From the NCBI GenBank assembly GCA_000231825.2, contig JH720326.1, forward strand, positions 151,006-174,298: 23,293 nt of DNA, written 5' to 3'. The notes beneath the pieces were generated by a model, which did no database searches, was not told the DNA's origin, and saw only the letters and a list, made by a program, of their open reading frames with translations. Origin of the DNA: Tetrahymena elliotti 4EA (lineage: Eukaryota > Ciliophora > Oligohymenophorea > Hymenostomatida > Tetrahymenidae). The translations under genes and the position numbers were made by a program. Below are positions 1 to 11,826 of this stretch, piece after piece (the first letter of the stretch is position 1; every line of letters begins with the position of its first letter).

Positions 1-1180
1 TGATAAGTATTCTTAACCATCTTTAAGATCCATCTTTATTTATTGCTTAAATGAAAGCTTTTTAAGTTGAGTCAGATGCCATAACTACAAAACCAAAATC
101 TGTAGCAACTATATCATAAGGTCTACCTACTTACTTAGTGTCGATTGTTTATCCTATTGGTGTTCCAGTACTTGAAACTTTCTAAACCATCAGTTGATTT
201 GATGTTTAAACAGAATAATAAACATAAAAAGAACTGGAATCTCCAATTATTGGAGCAATAGGTGCTGAGCCAGGACTAAAAAAGAAACCGTTATTCACAT
301 TAGCTTTAAAGCCTGATAAAACAGTAGTTTTTATTGAATCTATACTAAAACTACTAGAATCAGCATTAAAAGCAATCGAGTTTTATGTCCAAATAGAGAT
401 ACAATCACCTACAACAACCCCTCCAAAGAGCTAAAATTTGAAATTAAGAGTAGCACATCCCCATTTAGAGTCACCATTATGAGTGTAAGAAAAGGTTTAA
501 GAGGTATAAACCTTACCATTATTATCATAAATATAATATTTTTCTATATTTCTATTAGTAATCTACATTTAGTAAGATTTTCCTTTTTCTAAATCATACC
601 CTTCATAACCTTTTAGCTCAACTGCATATTATTACTATAGATTTCTCTTACAGATGGTAGATTTTACTTTAGTATCCCAATAAGTGTTGGAATTACCTAT
701 AACAAGCTAATTACTCTTATCAACAGATAAAGCGAAGTAAACATAAGAATTATTGTCACTACCACTAGTAGCTGTGGTGTTGAACTTTGTAGAAGTGTAA
801 TAGGTATTTTTGGTTAAGTCTAGATTTAAGTAAGTTGGTCCAATTAAAGTGTTAAAATCAGATCTAGCCATCATAGCAGCGAGATCATCTTTAGTAATAG
901 GAAGGTATCCTGAAGGGCAATTATTATTGAGAGAAGAGCTTGATTATTTTTAAACCTAGAAAATATTTTGAAGTATTTAAATAGAGTCAACAGCAATAAG
1001 TTTTCCAATATCAGTATTTCCTGAAAATTCATTGTCAGAAGAAAAATCTAAAGTCTTAGGTGGAGTATTACTAGATCCTGGGAAAGCAGATGAGTCAGCA
1101 GTACATTAGCATTTACTTAAAGCATAAATACTATTTGCAGATAGGAGAAGGAGGAAAAGTGAAATTAACTTGACTTACAT
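1..1180 (-). CDS. Secreted protein of unknown function, 5' part only (runs off the left edge)
   Basis: An uninterrupted ciliate-code frame of 393 codons runs from an ATG at 1180 to the window edge; the C-terminus is missing. The N-terminus (MQVKLISLFLLLLSANS, then IYALSKC) is a typical cleavable signal peptide followed by a short Cys pair (KCQC). The mature part is rich in Ser, Thr, Asn and Tyr. It has scattered cysteines, including NNNCPSGYLPITKDD near residue 86 and WGCATLNFKF near 240, as in extracellular or vacuolar ciliate proteins. I do not recognise the family. I see no membrane span after the signal, but the missing C-terminus could carry one. No intron is needed. The ATG is the first in the frame and is preceded by an AT-rich leader. 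A decayed copy of the same gene lies at 3657-5045, so this is a member of at least a two-copy family. Confidence 0.8.
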
Positions 1181-2880
1181 TAGTTTTTTTGTTTTTTATT
1201 TATCTATTATTTTTTTTTATTTTATTGATTATTAATATTTTCAGTAATTGAAACTTTAATATTTAAATAATTAAAATCTTTTGATACTTTTTTTGAAGAA
1301 ATGAGTTTGATCGAGAGAATATAATTCAGAAATTAATAAGTTTGATAGACTGGAAACCTGAAAAAAATTAATGGAAAGTTATTATCCACAATCAAAAATT
1401 GTATTTGGTTAACAATTTATAGCCACAGCAAGGTTTTAATTAAAAAAGCCAGTGTAAAAATTAGTTCAAGCTTATCATTCTTGAATAATTCAAATTAATT
1501 TTTATTTCATGTGAATGAAGAATACCAATCTTTTGCCTCAATTTGAGATAATAAAGTAGTACCAAATTTGAATCAAGAAATTTACATCAATAATTAACAA
1601 AATCACCTGTTATTTTCAATTCTGATAGAACGATCTTTGGATTTAAATGTGCAAAAAGTTATCAAAAAATGTTTGATAAAAATTTAAAATACCTTTGTAA
1701 ATTAGTCAATTTTAATTAAATTTAATAAAATATTTGGTGTTTTTACATAATTACAGATATTCTTTATTTATTTGTGATATGAAAAACAATAATTAACATT
1801 ATTTAGGAATAATTACAATTTTTCAATTAATGTGATTACAATATTGAGATCTCAAAAACAACCAGAATTATCTGTAATTAAAATAAAACGAATATTAAAT
1901 GTTTTTATCTTAATAGATAATAGAATGATTAATTTACTCTAGGAGAATAAAAAGATGGTATACATGAGAAAGGCTATTTTTAAATTCAAACTTAATTTTT
2001 AAAAAGATATATATATAAATAAAATAAAATAAAATATATTTGATTTTAAGAATAATAAATAGTTTATTTTCTATTAGAGCTTAAGGTTTAATATGATGCT
2101 TTATCACCAAAATACAAACCAAAATCATTTTTTCATCTCAAATAATATATTTTGGATAGCAAATTTACTAAGGTTGATTGTACAGCATAAAACTATATCT
2201 ATTTTATTTAGCCATTATTTGAGAAAATGTAAATATTTTGCTTGTAACTTTTAAACAAAAATAAAATCCAATAAAAAATATCATCTAAAGTATTGTAAGG
2301 TAGCTATAAAAAAATCTTTCTCTTCGGATTTATGTTTATTTGAATTTATTACCATAAATTTTTATAAATTGGTATTTATCATACAATGAGTAAATTATTC
2401 ATTAAATGATCATGAATAATTTCATTTTAAATAGATACTTAAGAGATCTCATGAATATCTACAACTATTGAATAGAAAATATATCATCTTTTGAATAATA
2501 TTATTTGATCAAATTAAAATATCTTCAAAAAAAAATATTTTTGGTGCATTTAAAATATTTTTTAAGGGGTAATGAATTTTTAGATTGATATTATGTTTTT
2601 AATAGCTTCTAATCTTTAAATTAAATCTGGTTACTATGTAATTGCTTTTCAATCAATAAAAGGAAAGCTATTTACATATTTTATTTAAACATATTGTGGT
2701 CATTAATTAATCAAAAAACTCTATAATTTGTTTACAAAATGAATAAAATAATAAAAATTTCTAAAACTCCAATCTTACACTTAAATTTTAAAAATAAAGT
2801 AGTTATAAGAAAAAAATATTAAAGATTAAAATGTTATTTTTTGTATTTTAATCAAAAAATTTTAGTGTTTTTAACACTGC

Positions 2881-3090
2881 AAGTATTTTACTTTTAGATT
2901 CAGAAAATGTTACAGCTAATTCTTTTTGTTTACTTGAATATTTAATAATAGATAGATCTTATGTTTTTTTAACTAAATTAATCCTATCAAAACAGCATAA
3001 TAAAATTAATTCTGTATATCTTAACTAGTGTCAAATTAACTAGAATCAAATTCTTAAGGTAAACAAGTATTATTATGATTTAATGTACTT
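2881..3090. repeat. Dispersed repeat, copy A
   Basis: Contains the 15-mer ATTAATCCTATCAAA at 2977-2991, an ATTCTTTTT-like block 58 nt before it (2919) and an AAGGTAAA block about 78 nt after it. The same three landmarks occur at nearly the same spacing at 6560-6900 and 7340-7660. This is the most diverged of the three copies. No coding frame is visible, and the nature of the element (old transposon remnant or duplicated non-coding DNA) is unknown. Confidence 0.55.
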
Positions 3091-3350
3091 CTAATCTTTA
3101 TTATAAAAAATTTAATTCAAATCATGTTTTTATACACACTTTTTCTACTTTTCATTTTCTTTAAAAGAGAAATAAAAACAAGAAAAAGCCACTGAACTTA
3201 AAATGGCAAATTCTTTTGTTTGTTTGTTTGTTATTTAATAAAAAATGTATTGCATTATTCATAGAAGGATATTCCAATTATTTTTTAAAAATGACAATTT
3301 ATAAAAAAAATATTAACCTAATAAATTACTTCACAATAAAAATATCAAAA

Positions 3351-3450
3351 TACTTTAAGTATTGGTTGAGGTATTAAAAAATAATCAAAAAGAATATGCA
3401 TGTTTTACTTATTTTAAGTATTGTTAGAAGAATTAAAGAATATTGCATAC
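3351..3450. repeat. Imperfect tandem direct repeat
   Basis: The block starting with CTTTAAGTATTGGTTGAGGT at about 3353 recurs as TTTTAAGTATTGTTAGAAGA at about 3411. In both, an AATTAAA/TATTAAA-type stretch and AATAT follow, giving a period of about 58 nt. The two copies are clearly diverged. The function is unknown and chance similarity in such AT-rich DNA is possible. Confidence 0.35.
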
Positions 3451-3656
3451 AGTTTAAAAATTCCCAAATAGATTAAGAAATAAATTTCCTAGTATTAAAT
3501 AATATGTATGAAAGCATTTTATTACTGTAAAATTTTACAAAAAAATGTTAACAAATATAAATATTATATTTGAAATCATATAAAAATCATTAATTTTGTA
3601 ATTTAAAATAAATTTATTTCATTTTTGTTGTAATTATCAAAGTTAAATTAATATTA

Positions 3657-5045
3657 TCAAGGAGGAAACATGATAAAATTCTAAGCTGTAATAATGTTGT
3701 AAGTGGGCTTACCACAATTTTTATCACTAATTGAAACAATCTCACTACCACCCTAGATTTTTAAGATGAGCTACCTTATAATCTAATATGCCCTAGCTTG
3801 AGCCACCTTATTTTATATAAGCTTTGTTGTAAATAATTATAGGTAAAAATTTTCAGTTTCTAAAACTATTAATCCATAGGTAGCAGATATTTAGATAACT
3901 ATGAATAATTGATTAAGGAAAATAATAGATATTTAACATATTAGAACTATTAATATATGTATAAGCTATACTTTCATTTTCAAGAGGTCTACAAATCCGT
4001 CATCTAAAGAATTTGTTTTGAACATTAAAATTTTTTAATGTTTCACTAAAATCAATCCAAAAACTCCATTTAGTAAAGCTAGTATGCTTTATCTACATTT
4101 AAATTACTACTTTTACTATTAAAATTACCTATTTTTGAAGCAGGAATAATAGTGTAGGCAGAAAACTTTTTTAAAATATGGTAAAAACTTAATGCTATTA
4201 AATCTAGAAACTATTTATCAACTTAATAGTATTGCCTTTGGAATGTAATTAAATAAGGAATCAAGCTTAAAATACTAATTCATTGACTGACAGTATTTAT
4301 TGAAGTAGATCAAGCATATCCATCATCATTAGCCTTTCTTTAATAGGTAAATAAATTTTAATTTCTTTGGCTAACTAGACTAAAAAGACCACCTTATCTT
4401 CCAGAAGATGAGCTACCTTTATTACCTTATATTTCTATTTAAACAATGGTGCCTCTACCCTGGAATAGATAAGCATCAACACTAAAATCAGTAAATTCAA
4501 TAAAAAGGAAGTAAAGAAACATAGAAATTTTCTTTCTTTCCATAGTAATATAAATTATGATAGAGAGAGCGAGAAATTCCCCAATCACTGAAGGAATTTT
4601 TATTATACCCTATATCTAAATCGAAACTAAACATAGTATCTTGTATATAATTACTTTTGTTTCTATTTCTTTTGAAATCATTGTTATTAGCTCAAATAGC
4701 CTAAATTTTTTTTCTTACATAATTAAGCCTTCAATTATGAGGTAAAAATGTTAGTCATTCCTAAAAGTAGTTCACATTTATCATTTGGGAAGAAATTTAT
4801 TTATTGAATTAGTCTTTCAGGTTAATTCCATAGTTAATGAGAATTCTTAACCTTCTTTAAGATCCATTTTTACTTATGGCTTATTAAAAGATCTTGGATT
4901 CCAATTAGATGGCGAAAATACAATTCCAGTAGAAACTGTATTATTTATAAGAATTAAACCTATTTAGGGTCAATTGTTTCTCTTGGCATTCTTCTCCTTG
5001 AAATTTTTTTAACTATCAGTTGATTTGAGGTTTCTAAATTAATGA
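3657..5045 (-). pseudogene. Decayed paralogue of the secreted-protein gene at the left edge
   Basis: The right part (about 4835-5045) aligns with positions 1-205 of the left-edge gene, same strand and order. For example, 5011-5028 differs from 185-202 at one base, and 4845-4872 closely matches 11-38. In the copy the reading frame is broken between these blocks. Further left the same strand keeps coding-like stretches, such as SFSDWGISRSLY, RGTIVQIEIQGNKG, TKWSFWIDFSETL and a terminal IITAQNFIMFPP ending in TGA at 3659-3657. These stretches lie in different frames and are interrupted by TGA codons at 4312-4310, 4002-4000 and 3855-3853. I infer that this left part corresponds to the portion of the intact gene outside the window. 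The start codon, signal peptide and N-terminal half are absent. Some breaks might be introns, but in-frame TGA codons plus frame changes make a pseudogene far more likely. Confidence 0.75.
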
Positions 5046-6559
5046 TGACTTGTAAGTTTAAGATTTGTAAGGAATATAAGAATTTATTAGTCTTTAATAG
5101 TCAAAATTGATTTATTCAAAAATTAATAGCCCCAATCAAATTTTTAAAAAAGAGTAAGCATAAAAATTAGTGATTAAGCTTTTCTTTTATTTAGATATTA
5201 GATAAATTCATAAATATAAAGTGAATAACAAAATAAAGATTTAACCTCAATTTCCATTTTTAGATAAATTTCAATATTATAATCTATTATCAAATTATCA
5301 AGCTTGTATGATCTTACCAATAATAAATTCAGGTGCTTATATATATAATTTTATCTTATATACTAAATTTTTGGACCGTTAAGTGACCCATAAATTAGAT
5401 AAGATAATTCAGAGGATATTCAATTTTTTTATATCAGTTTTTTGTTAATCTTCTATATAATACATGAATATTTACTTTTGTGATTCTACTTTTATCATCT
5501 GAGTTATTCTTTAATCATTAATATATTATTTAAATAGATTTCACTTTTTATTTTGTAAATTGATAGAAATTAGTAGCAATAATTGATTTAGATGATTTTA
5601 ATATGAAGGAAATGAATACTTTTGTAAAATAAAAAAAATTTAAAACCACTTTACCACTTTAAAAATAAATTCTAGTATCATTAATTTATTTTGACTTTTA
5701 ATTTAGTTTTTAGAAATGTTTTCAAGATATTTTTTTATAAAATTTAGTATCTCATTCTAACAAAAATAATTTTTTATAATAAAATAATTAAACTTATTTT
5801 ATTGTTGTATCATACATTCATCATTTTAAAATTTTTTTTTACTTTAAATGGTGGTTTCAGTAAATTGGAGGTTCTTATTCTTGTATTGTAAGATAGCGCT
5901 AACAAAGACCAATTTTTATCATTTTATTTTATTGATTTTTTTTTTTGAGAATTAAAAACCACAAACAAATTTAGTAATAAAATTCATATTACACAAAATA
6001 AATTAATCATTAAAATACTATTTTTTTTTTATGTCAGAATTTTAAACTAAATAAAATACATTAAATATACTGTAAAATTTTCTTTAAAATATTTAATATT
6101 AAAACATATTTTAAAAGATTTACTATTGGAGTAATAAGAGAAATTAATTGATATTGTTTTTGAATAAAAGGGAATAATAATTGAGAAGTTAGAGTAGCAG
6201 CCTAGATGATTTTAATCTTTATTTTTTATTTGATTTAGCAATAAAGATTAACTTTTTAATTATCTAATTTAAACATTTTAAAGAATTTATCCTAACTTTC
6301 AATATCAAATTGAATGAAAAAATAAAATATTTTTCATCTGAATTTTATCTAAAAATATGAAAATTTCAGTTAAAACATTTTCTTTGATTGATTAACAAAA
6401 ATAAGAAAAAAATTAATTGTTTTCAAGTATATTTATTAAAACTTTTTTCTTTTGTTTTACCTGAAAAGGTACTTTTAATTTTTTATATTTACAAATTCAA
6501 AAAACTTAAGCTTGCTTGAAATTATTATCAAAAATATTGAAGATAAAATATTGTGTAAA

Positions 6560-6900
6560 TCTGGATATTACAATTTACTTAAATTAAATTGATTAAATTA
6601 ATAAATAAAATAAAAATTGTATCTTTCTTTTAAAAATGAAAATATTTTAATAATTATTTTTGCAGATAAGCATCTTGTTAAGTAGAACAATAGTATTTTG
6701 TTTTTTACAATTCGAAAAGATTACATTCAATTCTTTTTTATTTACTAAAATTTTTTATGAGTATGATAAAAGTTCATTTGATTAAATTAATCCTATCAAA
6801 AAAGAAGTGATCCCTCAAATTCAAAAAAATTTAATCAGTTTAAGCTGAACTTGAATTAATTTATTGAGGTAAATAATAACTCAAATTTGTTCGTTTACTT
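6560..6900. repeat. Dispersed repeat, copy B
   Basis: Landmarks in order: TTACAATTTACTTAAATTA at 6568, an ATTCTTTTTT block near 6729, the 15-mer ATTAATCCTATCAAA at 6786-6800, and GAGGTAAATAATAACTCA near 6866. Copy C shows the same landmarks with near-identical spacing (218 versus 212 nt from the first landmark to the 15-mer). No frame is conserved between copies, which argues against a protein-coding origin for the visible part. Confidence 0.6.
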
Positions 6901-7339
6901 ATTATCTTAATTAAGTAAAGTTGTCATATCATTCAATTAAGTATATTTATTGTAATACTCTAGAATTTTTCATATACTAAAAACAAAAGTATTTATTGTC
7001 AGAAAAAATTATTGACAATAATAATTCTAAGGTTGAATGAGCATTGATTTAAAAAATATCTATTTTTTACTAGTTAAAAAATCTTGACTTTCTTTTCTTA
7101 GTTTTAATAATTAAAATCCTAAAAATTTTTCATAAGTAAACATTTATTAGGATGATAGATAGTGAAGATTTAAAGTAATTTAAAAAAAGTGGTTTAAAGG
7201 TAATTCATTTATTTTTCCTTTATTGTTGTGGGTTTCTTTTTGTTTTTGTTTATGGATAAATCAAAAAAGACTTTACTTTATTGAAGAATTCATGGTAATC
7301 AATGAATAAATAAGTAGTTAATTGTATCAAAAAAATCTA

Positions 7340-7660
7340 AGGCTTACAATTTACTTAAATTAATCAATTTAAGCTATGAATAAGAGTATAAGAATTTCTC
7401 TTACTTATAATATTTAAAATTATTTCTCCATATTTCAATGAATATTAATTATATTAGTAGAAATATGATAGTATTTTATTTTTAATAATTAGTAAAGATT
7501 ACAATTAATTCTTTTTTTTACTGATTTACATTTTTTGTTAGGAATATTTTTGAATATTAATCCTATCAAATAAGAATGATTAAAAAATTAAGTAAATTTA
7601 ATTAGCAGTAATTTAAAGTAAATTAAATGTGGTAAATATGTAATCATTTTATTTTGCTTA
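7340..7660. repeat. Dispersed repeat, copy C
   Basis: Landmarks in order: TTACAATTTACTTAAATTA at 7344, ATTCTTTTTTTTTACTG near 7508, the 15-mer ATTAATCCTATCAAA at 7556-7570, and TGTGGTAAATATGTAATCA near 7629. It lies about 770 nt right of copy B in the same orientation, so B and C may come from a local duplication. Confidence 0.6.
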
Positions 7661-8053
7661 CTTCATATTTTTATTATTTAAATTAAACAAAAAACTAAAA
7701 ATTGAAATTAGAAATAATTAATTTATCATATCGTTTGAGGATTTTTACAATACCATGCTAAATAATTTGATATCTAATAAGTTCTTAATCCATATTTGTT
7801 AAATTGAAAATTGTTTTTATTATTTAAATTATCTGAAAAAAATTCATCAAAGAAAAATGTTTTTCAATTTAAAAAATCTTGTTTCAAAAGAAATTTAAAA
7901 TTTATATTTAAAAAGTAAATTTCGTCACATACAATAAAGTATTTAAAGTTATAATATTTTTTATTTATTTAATATAAAATATATTTTTTTTCTCATTTTC
8001 TTAAATAAAATTTTGTAAATTGCAATTCAATTCATTCATTTTTACAAAAGGTT

Positions 8054-9737
8054 TCAAAAATCTCTACCCCTCAAATTAGTTTAAAAACCTTAAGCACAAG
8101 CAGTTTCAAACTAAGTTTCTGGTAGAATTGCTTCATTAAGCATTGATGGGATAAACTCATTTTCGAAATCACAAATTATATTAGAGCAGCCTTTAATTTA
8201 AATTGGTTTATCGTTATAGGTCATTTTTATGAATTTCTTAGATGTTTGCTTGTCATTATAAGCTTCAAAGAAAATAGTAGAAGCAAAAGGTGCATTAGTG
8301 TGGTTTTCATTATTTGAAGGTTAGAGCCACTCTTAGAAATCAATTGTATAAGAAGAGTATCCTGTAGCAATAAGAACTGCATTAACATTACCATCACTAG
8401 CACTATAAAATCTAAACTTGTAGTCTTGATTTCTAACTACATTTATTAAGTCATTAAAGAAAGTTGTGGTTTACATTTTTAGTAAATCTCCACTATCGCT
8501 ATTGAAATCTAAGTAAAGCTATTAGAAATCATAAACAAAGTTCATTTTTTATATGAATTCTTAAGTAAAGTTAGAAGGTAGTTCAATTTGTTGGTAAATA
8601 TCACAAATGACTGAATCCCAATAGTTAGAAATAACCTTTATTGTTACATCATCTACAGTCATACTACTCTCTAGCCCAAATTTACCAATAAATTCTTATT
8701 TAAAATCTCTTAAAGATTCATCAAATTGGTTATAAACATCAGTATGATAATTGAGAGGTTTTAATACATCATACCCATGGCAAGTATCTGAAGGTTCTAA
8801 AAGTCTTTTATCATCTGGAATCTAAACATTAATAGGTACATAACTATTTGGAAGGTTTTTTCCTTCTAAGTTTTACAAGATCTGTTTTCCATCTTAGACT
8901 TAAAATGGAGGTAAATCAGTTTATGGATTGTATTTCCAATTAGATTGCATATTTTATCCCTATTATTAAAATATTCCATAGAGTTAACTTTGGGCACTTT
9001 GTTATGCTCTATCAGAACTAGTACTTAGCACACTAACATTCTAAGGGCTATAACTTAAAAATAAAAATATTTAATTATAATAATGTATTTTATAAAGAAT
9101 CTCTCTTGATTAAATTCTAATAACAGTAACTTGTTATCATTTAAATGCAAAAAGTTTTTTTAATCAAATTTACAACTATTTATTTGCATTTAGTTTTTGT
9201 ATAAATTCATTAAAAAATAATATTTTTAAAATATTTTCTATTATCTTTTCATAAATTAAAATAATTGATTAAATAAAATTTAATTTATTAATAAGAATAA
9301 TTTCATTAAATTGGATTTATTTTAAAAAATCATGTTTTTTTGTAAGCAATCTGAAAAAAACTTTTAAAAATATGGCTAAAAATTACTAAAAAATCAAAAT
9401 TAATTAAAAAGAATATCCTCATTTTAATGAATAGATTAAAATAATTTAATGTATTTTACTCTCCGTTATTGAAAATAGTAGTGTTGTATCTTTTGTAGAG
9501 TTCTTGACCTATCAAAAAATGTTATCTTTATCCTACATTAGTGAGAGTGGTTAAAGGTACATTCCAATTAGTGCTATAATCCCAAAGATCATAGAAGGGA
9601 GCACGAGCACCATGTCGAGAGAGCTCAATTAATTAAATGAGTTCTAAGTTTTCGTTTATTTAACTGCTTTAAATAAATTAGCAAGCAATCAAAATCAAAA
9701 TGATTGTTCTGATTGAAGATTTTTAATTAGCAATCAT
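8054..9737 (-). CDS. Histidine acid phosphatase family protein, secreted; HD-motif His replaced
   Basis: Two exons, 9737-9460 and 9047-8054, flank a 412-nt intron (GTAAAA...TTATAG, phase 2) and encode 423 aa, the usual family length. The ATG at 9737 gives an N-terminal signal peptide (hydrophobic TIILILIACQFI, residues 11-22). Residues 41-47 are RHGARAP, the phosphate-binding signature that carries the nucleophilic His of this phosphomonoesterase family. LSTSSDRAQQSA near residue 100 matches the family's second active-site Arg block. The C-terminal half shows the expected ASTIFFEAY and YNDKPIQIKGC blocks. The catalytic HD motif, normally S-[AG]-H-D, reads SASD (Ser310-Asp311). The Asp is kept but the His is lost. 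The protein is expected in the secretory pathway, lysosome-like vacuoles or outside the cell. Activity is uncertain because of the missing His. The tandem neighbour at 10255-11826 is a paralogue with the same intron position. Confidence 0.88.
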
Positions 9738-10254
9738 TTTTACTAAATATTCTTTTACAAACAGTATTAATTTGTTTAAACAATATTTTGTTTTTTAACA
9801 ATTTTTTTTAATTGCTTTATTAATAATGAGATGATTTTTTTTGTATTTCCAATTAGTGTCTTTACCACCTTCTAAACTTCTTGAAATTATAAAAATTTAA
9901 TATTTGGATGGATGGATGGATATCTTTCTATTTTATAATGAATTAGACATTGATTTCTACTAACATAAATTGCTTTTATTCAACAAAAGAATTAAAGATG
10001 TTATTTTATTTTAAAAGAACAAAAAACTGAATTTATTTTGGATAGTAGTAGATTTATTTGCTAATTTTCAAATGATTAAAAAGAGTATTTTAAGCCTGAA
10101 AAATTGTCATTTTTTTAGATTTTTTTGTAAAGAGAAATTTGAATTTTTTTAATTTCTATTATATGAAAGGAAGGAAATAATAGGACATATTTTAGCAATC
10201 AACACGTAAACATTAATTAGATTATTTCTTGAATTCATATTAAATTAATTTAAA
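9738..10254. other. Spacer between the two phosphatase genes
   Basis: About 500 nt of AT-rich DNA holding the promoter side of the left phosphatase gene and the 3' side of the right one. A four-unit TGGA microsatellite lies at 9905-9920. No gene or conserved regulatory motif is recognised. Confidence 0.6.
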
Positions 10255-11826
10255 TCAGCTTTAATCATCTTCTAAAATTCCTTTTTGTAATGCTTGCTTG
10301 AAAATTTCTGGAGGTAAAATAGCCTATTTAGTTATTATTGGTATAAATTCTTCTTCAAAATCACACATTATTGAAGAGCAACCTTTAATGTGAATAGGTT
10401 GATCATTGTATATCATTTTTATATACTTCTTATTTGTGCTCTTACTTTTATAGACTTCAAAAAATATAGTGGATGAAAAGGAAACATTACTATATGATGC
10501 ATATTTTGTTGGGTTAAGCCATTCTTAGAAATCAGTAGTATAATTGATGTGTCCGACGGCAATCAATAAACCATTTAAATTATTATCACTCCCAGAATAG
10601 AATCTGAATTTAATTTCATTATTATTTCTAATAATATCTATTACATCATTGAAAAAAGTAGTAGTTTACATTTTTAAGAGATATCCTGAACTACTTTAAT
10701 AGTCTATGTAAAGCTATGTGAAATCATAAACAAATTATAGTTTCTATATAAATGTTTGATTAAAACTTTCTGGAAGTGGAATTTGCTCATAAATATCACA
10801 AACTACAGAATCCCAATGATCAGCAATCATCTTTAAGCCAACTTCATCAGGGTTCATTTGTAAGTTAAATTTTTACACAAATTCTTTTTTGAATTCCCTC
10901 ATCTATTCATCAAACTACTTATAAACATCAGTTGTATAGTTTATTTATTTAAGCTTTTGAATCCCATCACTGTAGCTGCATGACTCTAAAAGATAAGCAT
11001 CATCAGGCTCTCTCACATTAATAGGGACATAACTGTTTGGAAGGTTTTTATCTAGAAGTTCCTCAATTAGCTTTCTACCATCTTATAATTTTAAAGGTGG
11101 TAAATCAGTGTTAGAATTAAATTTCCAATTTTTATGAACATTTTCTCCTTTTTAATAATAAATGCCATATAGTTAACATAATGCACTTTATTATGCTCTA
11201 TCAGTTGAAGTACATAAGACACTAATCTGATTCTAGTCAAATCTATTTTATTTTTTTAAAATTTAATATGATTTATTCAAGACAATTTAAAAAAATATGT
11301 TTTAAGCATTTATTTTTAGCTTATTCTTATTTATCAATTTAAAATCGAATTACTTTTTTTAAAATTCAATCAAAATTTCATTTTCTTATCGTTTAACTTT
11401 AAAATAAATTTTACTAAATTCTCTTCAAAATTAATTGTAATTTTTTTTATAAAGGGAAAATAAAAGTCATAAAACTCCATATTTAAAAGTTTATGTTTCC
11501 AACAATTAGAAAATGGTTTTTTAAAAAAAGTTTGCTAAAAACTAATAAAGCTAAGAGAATAATATATTTTAAACAGAAATAATATGGTATTTTTCTTAAA
11601 ATGGTTATTACTTGCCATCGTTAAATATAGTTGTTTTGTATCTTTTATAAATTTCTTATCCTATCAAATAATGCTATCTCTATCCTATGGGAGTTAATGC
11701 TTTTAATGGTAAGCTCCAATTATATCTATAATCCCAAATATCATAATAGGGAGAGCGGGACCCATGTCTAGCAACTTCAATGAGCTAAATAAGTTCTAAA
11801 TCTTAATTTAATTAGCTATCAGCCAT
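10255..11826 (-). CDS. Histidine acid phosphatase family protein, tandem paralogue; start uncertain
   Basis: Exons 11826-11612 and 11242-10255 are separated by a 369-nt intron (GTAATA...AAATAG, phase 2) at the same position as in the left paralogue, giving 400 aa from this ATG. RHGSRSP (residues 20-26) is the family signature. LCTSTDRAQQSA, SSTIFFEVY and YNDQPIHIKGC match the paralogue. As in that gene, the HD motif is altered: YSGSD, with Ser290-Asp291. The chosen ATG (MADSQLNQD) lies downstream of in-frame signal-peptide-like residues (QIFIFIIKV). The codon where a start would be expected is ATA, followed by AAA AAG (11871-11869). The only other in-frame ATG is at 11991, which would bury the hydrophobic stretch 40 residues in. 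So either the signal peptide start was lost, an upstream exon exists, or the longer form is real. Family assignment is firm; the start is not. Confidence 0.82.

Larger units (their letters stand above)
1181..3656. other. Gene-poor intergenic stretch
   Basis: About 2.5 kb of very AT-rich DNA with no convincing coding frame on either strand in the ciliate code. Recognisable contents are the 5' flank of the secreted-protein gene (about 1380-1480 resembles 5110-5185 upstream of the pseudogene), one diverged copy of a dispersed repeat (about 2880-3090), a short TTTG run near 3216-3232 and an imperfect direct repeat at 3351-3450. Nothing else stands out. Confidence 0.6.
5046..8053. other. Gene-free intergenic stretch with repeats
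   Basis: About 3 kb without a supportable gene. Positions 5110-5290 resemble the 5' flank of the left-edge secreted-protein gene (about 1400-1600), marking the border of the old duplication. Two copies of the dispersed repeat lie at about 6560-6900 and 7340-7660. A short coding-like run on the plus strand at 7152-7200 (ATG ATA GAT AGT GAA..., followed by GTAATT) is too small to call. The rest is AT-rich DNA with homopolymer runs. Confidence 0.6.

Noticed and set aside
7152..7200. Plus-strand ATG with 16 coding-like codons followed by GTAATT (possible first exon)
   Set aside because: No convincing continuation after any nearby acceptor, and the stretch lies among repeat copies; too short to support.
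9905..9920. TGGA tetranucleotide run as a regulatory element
   Set aside because: Only four units in AT-rich spacer; an ordinary microsatellite is the simplest reading.
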